The translations under genes and the position numbers were made by a program. This document shows positions 40,914 through 53,014 of a stretch of DNA of 64,000 nt, piece by piece. This DNA comes from Embiotoca jacksoni. Lineage: Eukaryota; Chordata; Actinopteri; Embiotocidae. Below the pieces are notes generated by a model. That model did no database searches. It saw nothing but the letters and a program-made list of their open reading frames with translations, and was not told the origin of the DNA. Numbering within the stretch: position 1 is the stretch's first letter; each line of letters starts with the position of its first letter. The stretch spans positions 3,937,001 through 4,001,000 of the forward strand of contig JAKOON010000006.1 of assembly GCA_022577435.1 (NCBI GenBank). Reading direction: 5' to 3'.

Positions 40914-41889
40914 CTCGCCCATTAAAAAAAAAAAAACGTTGAAAAAATAAAATTCACTTTGGTGTTTTGGCTCTGAAATTTTATTTATTTATTTAGAAAT
41001 AACCAGCTTGGTATTGGTCTCCTGTTTCTTGTGCTCTGTAAATACAATAACCCATATACCCTTGTGCATCCAATTACTGCAACCAGGTGTCCAAAAAGTA
41101 ACATTGCAAAACATCTAACAACATAATACAACATGCCAACAATTAATTAAAAAAAATTAAAAAAAAATTATCAGATCCCCTCAATTCATATTAGAGAAGA
41201 AACTTCAAAGATGTGGGATAGAAGGAAATATTACACATAAGAACGTGGGTCTTTTTTTTCTTCTCCCTGTAAACTGCTAAGAGATTTTGAGCAATTTGGT
41301 ATTTGGGTGTTGAGCAACATCAGCAATTTTGCTAGTTTGAAAAAATATTATTCAACATGATTTGTATCTGCCTATTTTGGGGGAATTCCCTCAGTCCATA
41401 TGAATGAACTACTTTCAGCATATCTTGCAAAAACCTACTGTAATCACATGCATGAGTTTAAATATAAACAAAACAGAATTTCAAATATAGAAACGTGAAT
41501 GTAATGTAAAAACATGCCCACACCTGGTTATAGTTGATCTTAATATATATTTAATTAAATAAGTATTTTCAGTTTGACCACCAGAATTCTGAATCGGAAT
41601 TTAACGAATGACAACATAATGAATCATGGAAAAATGATTGACTTTGATGAGAGAAGTTTATGCTTTTTGAATGGATATCTATTGGAGCCGGAGTTTCTTT
41701 TGAAACCAGCCCCTGAACCAACCACCATCAAAGGACTTAAATGCACTTCCGCACTGGCTTAACTTTTTAGGCTGGAGCCTACATCATTTTTATGGACAGT
41801 CTATTGGAAGAGCCTAGACTCAATGGTCCCCGTTCAGAAGGCCACTTAGGAATCTGGAAGGATGCACTTCTTCTATTCACTGATCTTAC

Positions 41890-42044
41890 CTTTATCACGT
41901 TGAGGTTGACTTCTTTAGGGTCCAAAGGATAGGCGCTAGTGCACTGCAGCAAAGTGAAGTTCGGATTGTGTCTCTTTACTGTCTCGTAGACCCGACGTAT
42001 CGTCCCCATGGACTGCATTCCAGTGGACACCACCATGGGACGTC
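41890..42044 (-). pseudogene. nans: Orphan nans-B exon 4 in block M
   Basis: A 155-bp exon with intact acceptor and donor, encoding GRPMVVSTGMQSM through LDPKEVNLNVIK. It differs from D1 by E163G (GAG to GGG). No other nans exon lies within reach: 43189 begins unrelated sequence and 41455 leads into repeats. Confidence 0.88.
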
Positions 42045-43188
42045 CTGACCAAGATCGATGGTACAAAGACAAAGAGAGAGGAAGATATGGCTTGTGTCTG
42101 ATGATTGTGAAAGAAAACTCTTTAATGTCTGTCATTTATGAATCAATGCTAATGATTTACTCATTTACACATTAATTCATTAGAAACTAAATGCTTATTT
42201 AGTATAGTTTAACCTTTGTTCTAGAAGTATTACTATTGTCCCAGTCAAAAATGTGCACACTGAACAAATGTTTTTGAAGAGTGTAAAAGCAATTCCACTT
42301 TATTGCAACTTCTGTAGCTTAGCTGATTATTAGTTTTGTTGCTGACATACTAAAATATAAAATTATCATAGTAAGACAGCATTCTTAATTTTAAGGATAA
42401 ATCAACACACAAACATACTTCTTCTAACATACACATGGATTTTGGCCACAAAGAGTTTCTAGGTTTAATGTGGGGGTCAAAGGCCAACGGTAAAGGTCAC
42501 AATAACCTCACATCTGTCCCATTCTTGTGAACACAATATGAAACATTCACTTGGGCTCGATGATGAACTAAAAAGATTTTGGTGATGAAAGGTCAGAGAT
42601 CAAGGTCACTGTGACCTCATGGGTCACTGGTTGACTAGTTTTGTGACACTGTACCTTTGGACCACTAGGGGAAGGTGTATTTGATTTTTTATTTCCCTGC
42701 GATAACAATGATTTGTGTACTTTGTACACTTCATTGTGATGTGAGGAAGCAAACTCAAATGCTTCTCTGCAAAGCAAACAATGAGCTTCTCAGATTAACA
42801 GTTTGTATCGTGAAATCATCGTGAACAAAGCAGTCACTCTCAGGTTCACTTGTTGTATTATTGTCCTTTGGGACTTCACAAAGCTTCATGAGGTTGAATT
42901 CCACTTTACATTAAGTAAAATTTTGCTTCATCCACATTACCAAGAGATACAGAAAGTTCACACATTTTATAAAATAAAAAAGAATGCTCTGGTTTTTTAG
43001 TATTTTAGTACATATTTACTACTTTCTGCTGAAGAAATAGTCCCTATTTCTACTGCCTGCAGTGCACTCTGAGACCCGACCTCACTGGACAAGGGCTCTC
43101 ACTCCTCATAAATCCCAATACAATTATGCTTGTATAGTCGTACCTTTGTTACGCATAGCTTCATCAACCCCACAAACATCTGTTTCTG

Positions 43189-44370
43189 ATTATTTCTGCT
43201 TATGTTTATTAACATTAATAAAACAATAGGGGCCCCTGTGACAGACAACACAATCGTACTCTCGAACTTTCAGATTCATAGGGGATTTAGTCTTGGAACC
43301 CTCACCACGTACTGAGCCAGCAGAAATATGGTCCATTATAACCAGCCTTGAGGTTTTTCCACGTGGTCACCTGACTCAAGACTGCCGATTCAGCTTTTTT
43401 TCTCTCCTGGGTTCACCACAAATGCACGACACCTGGCCTACTTAAAGATGCGGTAAAGTAGAAATGAAAAATAGTTTTATATTCATCACACCACACAAGT
43501 ATGTGTTGTTAACTACCCATCCAAATTTGAATGAAAAAAAAAAAACACCGACAAGTATGTTAAATTAGGGTTTGAAATTGTAGAAATCGGAGACAGCAGA
43601 CAGTGAGCTCTCCAACTACTTCTAATGCAGCTGCATTACAATAGTGGAGATAATAAGAGCGGAGGAGTTGATTTAGTTCTGTAACGACTGCAACATGCAC
43701 AACACTGCATTACATCACATGTTAATTCATTACATCACATGCCAATTCAGTACATCACATCAATTCATTACATCACATCAATTCATTATATCAGGTCAAT
43801 TCAAACTTTGAACCTGCTCAGGTCGAGCCGACAGTCTTTCTTTTCCACTGATGTCTCTCCACCTCCACCTGCTCTCTGCAGCCTCCTGCACATGTAGTTG
43901 GGTTCGTTTATCCGGACCGGTACCGGTACATGTAACCGAGAGGGTCGGTGATTGTAACGTTACACCGGAGTACAAAAACAATCGGGAGGACTAGATATCG
44001 GGAGGACTAGATATCCTCTGGTCCATGTTTACCATCACCCCGACATGTAAAATACAGAGTTACATATATTGTAGTTCCTTATCGGAGCTATATTGAGACG
44101 CATAAAACAATCCGCGGTTATCGCAGCATTTTCCTCTGAACTCTGCTCGGCTACGAGCTCAATAGACACTAATTAGCACATTAGCTCCCATTTCACCAAA
44201 ATACCGTTATTCTACATCGAGTAAAATCACGTCAGCAGTTTGCACTGCGGACTAAATGTAGCAGAGTTACTGTGGAAAAGTTATCTAGTATAATTATAAC
44301 AAGGACACAGAATTTACGCTGACTGGTGGACTGCTGCCGGTGCGACCGGGAGATGAACGGCCGGGAGGGT
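43189..44370. other. Non-coding insert in block M
   Basis: No gene seen. Contains a short tandem array of TTCATTACATCACAT-type units (43711-43800), a 12-bp palindrome ACCGGTACCGGT (43918-43929), and a direct repeat GGGAGGACTAGATATC (43984-44014). Confidence 0.6.
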
Positions 44371-44373
44371 AAT

Positions 44374-45228
44374 TTTTTTTATTTTTATTTAATCTTTATT
44401 TAACCAGGAGAGTCCCATTGAGATTAAAAATCTCTTTTTCAAGGGAGACCTGGCCGAGACAGGCAGCAACATAAGAAACACATAGTTAGAGACAGAAGAA
44501 CACAGAATGAGACAAGTTAAAAGAAACTAAAAGTTAAGAGTCAGCTACGTAACCTGGTTAATTTAAAAACATTGACATTTTTGGGAACCCGCCTCTATTT
44601 CTTTAATTTTAGATTTAAAATCAGTAAGTGGTATCAGTTCTTTGAGTTTTAAATCATTCTGCAACATATTCCATGATGAGGGTGCAGAGTACACAAAAGC
44701 CCTTTTGTCAACAACCTCTATTTCACTTCCTTCAAGAGTGACCACCGAAAGGATATTCTGTGGCCTACTCCGAGAGTTTGAAAACAACATAAGTTTTGTC
44801 TTGTCTGTATTTAGAACAAGTTTCAGTTGAAAAAGGGTATTTTGAACAACATTAAAAGCATTTTGCGAGAGATCAATTGCCTGCACAAGAGTTGACGCAC
44901 AGCAATATATCACAGTGTCATCAGCATAGAAGTGAAAGTTAGCGTCCAACACATTTTGGCCCAGATTATTTATATAAACAGTAAATAAAAGTGGACCTAA
45001 TACAGAGCCTTGTGGCACACCTTTGCAGACAGTTGCAATATCAGAGCATAGGCCATCATATCTGATGCACTGAGACCTATTTTCAAGATAGCTTGTGAAC
45101 CAAGCGACCGCTTGCTCCGAGAGCCCTGAGTTGAGGAGCCTTAGCCTTAAAACATCATGGTCAACTGTGTCAAATGCCGCAAAATGACGCACAATGTTGC
45201 TTCTTGTCAAGAGCAACAGAAATGTCAT
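44374..45228 (-). mobile_element. LINE relic with reverse-transcriptase domain (internal deletion)
   Basis: The minus frame 44563-45228 carries AAFDTVDHDVL, GVPQGSVLGPLLF and the catalytic FYADDT box, hence a non-LTR reverse transcriptase. About 130 residues expected between the GSEIEVV segment and the APSSWNMLQ C-terminal segment are missing. The 3' UTR (44374-44560) has the CAAGGGAGACCTGGCC motif frequent in fish genomes and ends in an A-rich tail. The 5' half is absent. Confidence 0.87.
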
Positions 45229-45434
45229 TCACCACTTTCACCGCGCTGCAGGAGGAGCGGTGCGTCCGTGAACTCAATGAAACAATCCGCCATGAAATGG
45301 TCACTGCAGAGGCGGCTGTTGGTGTTAATCCTAAAGTCTCCTTTAGCAAGGCTCTTCACGAAATCAATCCACCTCTTTTTCCTTTCTTCATCAGTAGGAA
45401 ATTTAAATAGCGATGCGACGCTGCTGGTTAAGCC
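45225..45434 (-). pseudogene. THAP zinc-finger domain relic
   Basis: The minus strand reads SLFKFPTDEERKKRWIDFVK, then DFRINTNSRLCSDHFMADCF, and ends at TGA (45225-45227). The FP, W, CxxH (CSDH) and ..CF positions fit the THAP DNA-binding fold. The first zinc-binding cysteines are missing because the open frame starts at the junction with block M sequence at 45437. THAP domains occur in host regulators and in P-element-like transposases; which one this is cannot be told. Confidence 0.68.
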
Positions 45435-45744
45435 TTTTTAATAGTCCTTTGTTTTATAGTTTGTTGGCAATTCTGATATTTCTGAAGAAAATAAATATGT
45501 CAGGTTCTGGAAAATGTGTATTAATCAATGCATGAAACATCTGGAATATTTTTGTAACAAACAAAATAGACTGTAGGTTTGATTGGGTCATACATCTAAT
45601 CACTTCCAAACCTAAACCTGATAGAAATCTATAAGGCAAAACTGGGATTTATATTTCTGCGCTGACAAAATGTAATTTTTCATGATCCAAATAAAATCAG
45701 AAAAGATAGTAAGAAATGTACAGAGTATAATTTCTATGCAGATA

Positions 45745-47342
45745 CAGTGCATCCGGAAAGTATTCACAGCGCTTCACTTTTTCCACATTTTGTTATATTA
45801 CAGCCTTATTCCAAAATGGATTGAATTCATTTTTTTCCCTCAAAATTCTACACACATCATAATGACAACGTGAAATACATTTTTTTGAAATTTTTGCAAA
45901 TCTATTAAAAATCAAAAACGAAAAAAATCACATGTACATAAGCATTCACAGCCTTTGCCATTCACTCAAAATTGATCTCAGGTGCATCCTGTTTCCACTG
46001 ATCATCCTTGAGATGTTTCTACAACTTGATTGGAGTCCACCTGTGATAAATTCAGTTGATTGGACATTATTTGGAAAGACACACACCGTCTATATAAGGT
46101 CCCACAGTTGACAGTGCATGTCAGAGCACAAATCAAGCCATGAAGTCCAAAGAATTGTCTGTAGACCTCCAAGACAGGATTGTATCGAGGCACAGATCTG
46201 GGGAAGGGTACAGAAAAATTTCTGCAGCATTGAAGGTCCCAATGAGCACAGTGGCCTCCATCATCCGTAAATGGAAGAAGTTTGGAACCACCAGGACTCT
46301 TCCTAGAGTCGGCCGCCTGGCCAAACTGAGCGATCGGGGGAGAAGGGCCTTAGTCAGGGAGGTGACCAAGAACCCGATGGTCACTCTGACAGCGCCAACG
46401 TTGCTCTGTGAAGAGAGGAGAACCTTCCAGAAGGACAACCATCTCTGCAGCACTCCACCAAGCAGGCCTGTATGGTAGAGTGACCAGACGGAAGCCACTC
46501 CTCAGTAAAAGGCTCATGACAGCCCACCTGGAGTTTACCAAAAGGCACCTGAAGGACTGTCAGACCATGAGAAACTAAATTCTCTGGTCTGATGAAACAA
46601 AGATTGAAATCTTTGGCCTGAATGCCAAGCGTCATGTTTGGAGGAAACCAGGCACCGCTCATCGCCTGGCCAATACCATCTCTACGGTGAAGCATGGTGG
46701 TGGCAGCATCATGCTGTGGGGATGTTTTTCAGCAGCAGGAACTGGGAGACTAGTCAGGATGGAGGGAAAGATGAATGCAGCAAAGTACAGAGACATCCTT
46801 GATGAAAACGTTCTCCAGAGCGCTCTGAACCTCAAACTGGGGCGAAGGTTCATCTTCCAACAGGACAACGACCCGAAGCACACAGCCAAGATAACAAAGG
46901 AATGGCTTCGGGACAACTCTGTGAATGTCTTTGAGAGGCCCAGGCAGAGCCCAGACTTGAACCCCATTGAACATCTCTGGAGAGATCTGAAAATGGCTGT
47001 GCACCGACGCTCCCCATCCAACCTGATGGAGCTTGAGAGGTCCTGCAAAGAAGAATGGGAGAAACTGCCCAAGAATAGATGTGCCAAGCTTATAGCATCA
47101 TACTCAAAAAGACTTGAGGCTGTAATTTCTGCCAAAGGTGCTTCAACAAAGTATTGAGCAGAGGCTGTGAATACTTATGTACGTGTTATATTTTCATTCT
47201 TTATTTTTGATAGATTTGCAAAAATTTTCAACAAACTATTTTCACTTTGTCATTATGGGATATTGCGTGTGGAATTTTGAGGAAAAAAATGAATTTAATC
47301 CATTTTGGAATAAGGCTGTAACATAACAAAATGTGTAAAAAG
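45745..47342 (+). mobile_element. Tc1-like DNA transposon, copy 2 (defective, in block M)
   Basis: Left end CAGTGCATCCGGAAAGTA after TA. The right end is truncated at ..AACAAAATGTGTAAAA. The transposase is on the plus strand: N-terminal part 46140-46478 with a 2-bp deletion frameshift at about 46392, catalytic part to 47157 with WSDET, QQDNDPKHT and PIEHLW. It carries the same TAA before ILWSDET (about 46575). The uninterrupted target is in D1 at about 26815-26840. A 20-bp stretch of target (45725-45744) is repeated at 47501-47520. Confidence 0.93.
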
Positions 47343-47985
47343 AATATAGGCGTCGGGGCTGCAGTTTAGGGGGTGCTGGCGAGCCATTTGGCCACACCCA
47401 TGCGCGAAACCACTAAAATATGTCATTTGTTTGCTCGGAGAGACGCATGTACTGACTTTTATGAGTTTATGAGCATGTTAAAGTTGCCAAAATGTCAGTA
47501 GTATAATTTCTATGCAGATATATAAAATCATCAGACAGGTCGTGTCCTCTTGTATTCGAACAGTCACATGTCATCGACGCACACATGGGCACTGAATTAT
47601 CCTTTTATATCTTTATATCCAGCTGGAAAACACTTCTGCAAGAGAGAGATGAATCATTAACTTGAGATAAGCCGACCATCTGCCGACACTATTGACACCG
47701 GCACACTAACCAGGTGGAGGTGTAGATAATAAATATTTGTTTACCCACATTATTTACAAATATTCAACTCATTATTTGAACTAAATCAGCGCTTCAGTAG
47801 ACCCAGGTGAGAAAGGCTGAAGGATTAAGGAAAATAGAAAAACAACTCTATCTAGTGGTTCAAGTACAACATTGCATCTATTTGAAGTCTAAAAACGGAA
47901 AACTTCAATTTTTCTTTCCAGGACAAATTGTGTCATTGTGAAAATTTGTTGGAAGAGAGATGGATCAGACGGTGGGTCATGTGAA

Positions 47986-48390
47986 GGAGTTTAAGTATCT
48001 CGGGGTCTTGTTCACGAGTGAGGGCAGGATGGAGCAGGAGATTGACAGGCGGATTGGGGCAGCAGCAGCTGTCAAACAGGTGCTGCACCGGACCATTTTG
48101 GTAAAGAGGGAGCGGAGTCGTCTCAGGCTGGTCACGAGCTCTGGGTGGTGACCAAAAGAACAAGATCGCGGTTACAAGCGGCTGAAATGAGTTTCCTCCG
48201 CAGGGTGGAACGGCTCAGCCTTAGATAGCCGAGATAGGGTAAGGAGCTGGGACATCAGGAACTAGGGACCCCCCCCTGGAAAACGTCGCTGCTGAGAGGG
48301 AAGTCGAGGCCAACTTGCTCGACCTGCTGCCAACCTCGACCCGATCCCGGATAAAGCGGAAGAAAATCAATGAATGGATGGATGGATAAT
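47986..48390 (+). mobile_element. LINE 3' fragment ending in GGAT repeats
   Basis: KEFKYLGVLFTSEGR and the downstream KQVLHRTILVKRER match the second half of the LINE at 15895-16177, here continuing through CTCGACCTGCTGCCAACC to an ATGGATGGATGG tail. It shows what D1 lost beyond 16177. Confidence 0.82.
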
Positions 48391-49560
48391 TTGATTATTT
48401 CAGTTTATTAACAAAGATGATGTTACAGAAGTGTAGTTTCTAACGAGGGTATTACTCATCTTATCATTTTTAATGCATTTTTGTTATTAATTGTGAAGCA
48501 CTTTGTACCTGCAATTTTGAAAAGCATTATCTAAATCAAGTTTATTTTTGGTTATTGTTATTTGCGGTTTGAATGATGAACCTAATCATGAAAAGGATAA
48601 AAGAATAATAATAAAACAATTTCCTGCACTCTGGAAAATGGTGTTTGTTGCCAGTAGGGGACGACAACTAACACTTAATTACAAAATGTAGAAACACGCA
48701 TTCTCAGGTGAGTTATGGAGGTTTAAAGAGACTGTTTTCTGGTTTTAAAGCAGATTTATGGACGGTTGTGTAAAAACATGTTTCCGTGTTGTGACTTGAC
48801 GGAGGTATGGCTTTAAAAAAAAAAAAAAAGGAGTGTAATTTTTGGACACCGATTTTTCTCAAATCTGATACACCACATCAAAATAGCTGCAGATCTAAAA
48901 TGAGACGCATTTACCCAGACTTATCAAACCATAACTACAGTATATTACAGTCATGACAGGGGTACTTCTATGCTTGTGGAGCACACACACTGTTGAACTG
49001 AGCAAAGAAAAAAAAAAAAAATCAACATTTGAGCGACATTTTATTTGGAGTCTTCCATCGTTTCAGAACATCACATATCTCAACGTGTTGACATTCATGC
49101 GAGTACTAAAGTCCATCATCTTGAAATCATAGACAGGAGGAGTTGGCTTCATGACCAAAAACAAGATCAGTTGTGAAAGTGGGCATTTGGCTGGATACGC
49201 AAAGAGAAGGCACAATTCAGACACAAATCTGATGCAGACAGTACACTGTATGCACATTTGCTTTGAGAGTTGAACCCAACAATTTTTCTTTAGGCTTGCT
49301 TTGCTTCTTTCCAAGAAGCTGTGCTAATAAAAGCCCCTCTGGTGCCAGTTGACACTCTTGACAGCTCAGTGAACTGGTACAAGAATATGAAGGACACTCA
49401 AACAATTCCTGATGCGTGCGAATGGCGCATCATGATGTGCAGGGGGCCGAAGGAAGCAACAACCTTCAGGAGTAAGATTTCAAGTGACGTTGTTTGATCA
49501 GCATCAGCACCTTTTGTGACCGCTGGTACCACGCGCACATTCATGATTTCACCATGGACC
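48391..49560. other. D2-specific non-coding stretch
   Basis: AT-rich, with no motif-bearing frame. It has no counterpart in D1, where the LINE joins 16178 directly. Confidence 0.55.
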
Positions 49561-49569
49561 GGAAAGAGA

Positions 49570-49905
49570 GCGCACACCAAATTATCGGTCAAATTTTTTT
49601 GGGGTACAGAAAGAAGTCACGGGGAGTCAAATGTTGAGGGTGAGGAAGTTGCGCGTTGTCAACACGCTTGTGAGCGGGCAAGTTGTCAAAGTGCCATCGC
49701 TCCACAGTTCTGGTGGTTTGCAGCGCACGTCATCCCTCCGACGCCTCAGACCACCACAGGAGAACTCTGTGTTCACAGTCTCACCGCGGGGGACAAATTC
49801 CCGGTGCACAACCATGGGAACGTTAATCCCAATCCCATCTGGTTGGGCCTTTTTCGGTCTTCGACGGTGACGGCAAACGCCCTTCAAAGCAGCCATTTGT
49901 TTCAT
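49570..49905 (-). pseudogene. mariner-type transposase relic
   Basis: The minus strand shows VVHREFVPRGETVNTEF, LRRRRDDVRCKPPELW, then in shifted frames NLPAHKRVDN and TPRDFFLYPKKI. These correspond in order to the HEFVPPGQTVN, RRKRPELW, DNAPAH and LAPCDFFLFPKLK blocks of mariner transposases (from memory). Frameshifts and loss of the DNAPAH aspartate make it inactive. Ends were not found. Confidence 0.75.
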
Positions 49906-51003
49906 TGCTTGGACTTTCTAAAGAATTTCATGAGCCTTTATTGCCGATTTCCTGAATCGGACATAAAATTTGATGTAAACTCTCTGCTCAAGTCCATGGT
50001 GACATTGACAATGCGCACATACCAGTGCTCACAAAAACATGTGTAACTCCGAATCTGATGTTGTTCAAGCAACGTAACTTGGAATACTTACTCGTGAAGG
50101 TTATATCTTCCCCCTCGCTCTGTGCACATCATCATCGTGGAGGGCAAAAGGAGAAGTCTCACAACTTTTGGATTGCCCCAGTGACTGCTGGGTAATTAGA
50201 CTCTGTGATCTCACTGTTGTGTGATGAGATGACCAAAAGCAGCTTCATCTCCACGTATTCCACATTCATTCAATCTCTCCAGTGCAGGCGGAAACTGAAG
50301 TGTGTTTAGTTAACAGCAACATCTGGATCTGCACTAATACTGACCGCAGCGCTGAGACTACGATCGAGCCTCTGGATTTGTCAAAGAGCCAGTTAACCAG
50401 AAAATTAGCGAATTATGTTAAGGCAACTTTTAGAAAATAAAAAAAAAAATGGTTTGGCTAATGAGAACTGAAAGGGGGAATGAGTTAACAGCTTAAATGT
50501 TATCACAGCTCCTGTGCTCTATCAGACTCCAATGCACTCTCCAATTACAGAACAAAATACTGATCATCCATGATTTAAATGTCAGAAGTCTCAGCAGCAC
50601 CGAGCAAAATTACCCCAACACTCCTCCTTGTCATCTTGACCTCCTCCCGAATTATCCCCAGAGGAATCCATTCAATATCCTCTCAAATGAAGTGCCTTTT
50701 TCTTTACCGATTGCAAACCTCTCTTCCATTCTCAGCACTTGGCCTTCTTGCCGTAGCTGGTTAAACCAGAACAACAGTCAAACTGATGTTGTTGATGATG
50801 CTGAAATCTTTTAGGCTGTGGTGAACTCTTATTCAAATCTTTGACATTTCCATGTGTATGTTGAATTATTGCGATGAAAGCACTCTTCTTTTTATAATAG
50901 AAACCTACAATGAGTGAGAAACCACAGAAAGAAGAACAACAACTTCCATGTATACTTTTTGCATTTCAGTGTCAAACGTTTGTCCAGTTACGCTGGCTCT
51001 CAC

Positions 51004-53014
51004 CTTTCTTGGCAGTTTTCTCCAGGTAGGGGAAGTTGTTGGTGTCTCCAGAGCCCACTTTGAAGAAAGGCACATTGAGGTCATGGAGAAACTCCACCGC
51101 CATCTAAAAGACAGAAAAAGTTCTAGTTCAACTTCTCAGCCGATTAAACCCCACCCCCCCAAAAAAACAAACCTTGAACGAAAAAGTATCAGTCTTACCT
51201 CATCCATCCCAGAGGCAGTGAAGAAGATCCCCACCTCCTTGGCATATTTCTGCAGTTCCCTGTACTGCTCGTGGCTGAACTCCAGGTGGCGCTTGTGCTC
51301 GCCGTACATTTTCCCCCAGGAGTGTTTGGAGGTGTACGGCCGCTCCAAAGCTCGCTTGCTGAATTTATTCTCCAATTCACTCTTCTGGAACTTGGCACAA
51401 TCTGCACCACAGTCCTGTGGGAGAATATAAGAAAAAAAATATTTAAAGAATGGTCATGCTTTATTCTAGGCTTGTCATAGTTTACGTTAATGTCCTACAA
51501 GACAACTCTCTATAGCCAACCTCATAAAACAGGAAACGATTTTTAATTTGTTACTACTGACAACAGGAGACGCTGTTACATGTTTGTTTTTAATTCATAA
51601 TTTTTTTTTCTCTACAAGAGAACATGCTAATCACAATTAAAAGGAATGTTGCCAAATCTAAATAAATGCTGAATGATGGGTTCAAATTTAAAAGTTTTTT
51701 CAATGTAATTCTTCAATAAATCCCAATCACTCAGAAGTGTGTCTTTATTTCCCTGAAACTGGTGCAAAGTTACAAAGCGCGTTGCAAGAATTTATTAAGA
51801 AACGAGATCCTTCAAAATAAAGAATAAAGGGAGGAGTTTTCTGAAAAGATATTGCTTGTTTTTTCTGTTTATTATGTGCATGTGCAAATATTGATTTCAT
51901 ACCCACTGCTGCACAAAACCCAGGAAGAAACTAACTGACAGACCAGTAAAAGCCTCTGGTTTAAGAAACCCTGCCTCATGGTCGTTGTCCTGACTGATTT
52001 AACGAATTAGTGACAGAACCAACTGGTTACCACATACGATAATAATGACCTTGATTAGTTTGTCGATTAATTGATCAGCTGTTCGGTCTTTAAAATGTCA
52101 GAAAATGGTGAAAAATGTCAGCCAGCGTTTCCAAAAGCTCTAACTGCAACCTAAAACGTCTTGTTTTGTCTCGACCAACAGTCCACAGCCAAAAGATATT
52201 CAGTTTATCATCATGGAGGACTGAAGGAAGCAGACAATATTCTCATTTAAATGCTGGAATTAGAAAATATTAGCAGATTTTCATTAAGTAAAAATGACTT
52301 GAAACGATTTAGTCATTATCAAAACAATTTCTGATAAATGTTACTTGATTGAGTAATTGTTGTATCTCAATTGAAGGCTGTCTCCTGTGGAGCTGAAGAC
52401 TGCAACACACTTTAGTTTCAACTACTTCCGGTACATTTCTTTCTTACAGTTAAATTTGATACAATATATTGTTATAATAAAGTATAATATACGTGTGTAG
52501 TCGTGTGGTTTTTGCGTGTTTTTAACGGTAATAAGATGAGATAATTTGCCTCGGATGGCCAATGCATTCATAAATCTGTCAACATGGCTAAACACCTTTT
52601 TATAAAGTTCCTTCAGAGCTACAGTCGTAAAACCACATCAGATGGTATATCATTAATTCAAGCATTTCAGGTCATACAAAAGACTGTCGTTAATAATTTA
52701 CTCATGAATGGTTCAGAAGATAGTGTGGTGAGCAAGACATTAAAATGGTCAGTTTATAAATGGAATTGAGATGACAACATGCCCTGTGTTAATGTGTCGG
52801 CTGTTTAAGACAAAATCATTCAAAATAAACCAATACAGTTACGTGTGATTTTTTTCTTTCTTTTTTTAAATTTTTTTTTTATCTTTGCCATCTTGATCAT
52901 TTTCTTGGCAATCTCAATGTCTCCCTGGTGGTTCTGTCCAATTTCGGCTATGATGAAGCACGGATGGTTTCCTCCGATCATTCGACCGGGACACAGCTCG
53001 AATTTTAAAGGCAT
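51004..53014 (-). pseudogene. nans: nans copy A in D2: exons 1-3 only
   Basis: Exons 52883-53014, 51199-51414 and 51004-51103 match D1 copy A with a few substitutions (for example NKFSKR against NKFNKR; LHDLN against LNELN). The exon 1 donor carries the same ATAAAA change. Exons 4 and 5 are gone: after GGCCTTCT (50741-50748) about ten unmatched bases lead straight into sequence equal to D1 17804. Exon 6 is absent as in D1. The remaining 149 codons lack most of the synthase barrel, so no enzyme can be made. Confidence 0.88.

Larger units (their letters stand above)
41456..47779. repeat. Block M: third, heavily deleted copy of the nans unit
   Basis: 41456-43188 matches D1 22655-24201 (nans-B introns 3-4 with exon 4), with an extra ~200 bp at 42470-42690. 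45437-45744 and 47501-47779 match D1 26510-27091. Between these lie LINE and THAP relics (43189-45436) and a Tc1 element. At 47779/47786 the unit end joins directly to the start of D2. Confidence 0.85.

Noticed and set aside
49516..50046. 176-codon plus-strand frame
   Set aside because: Antisense to the mariner relic and running into duplicated non-coding DNA.
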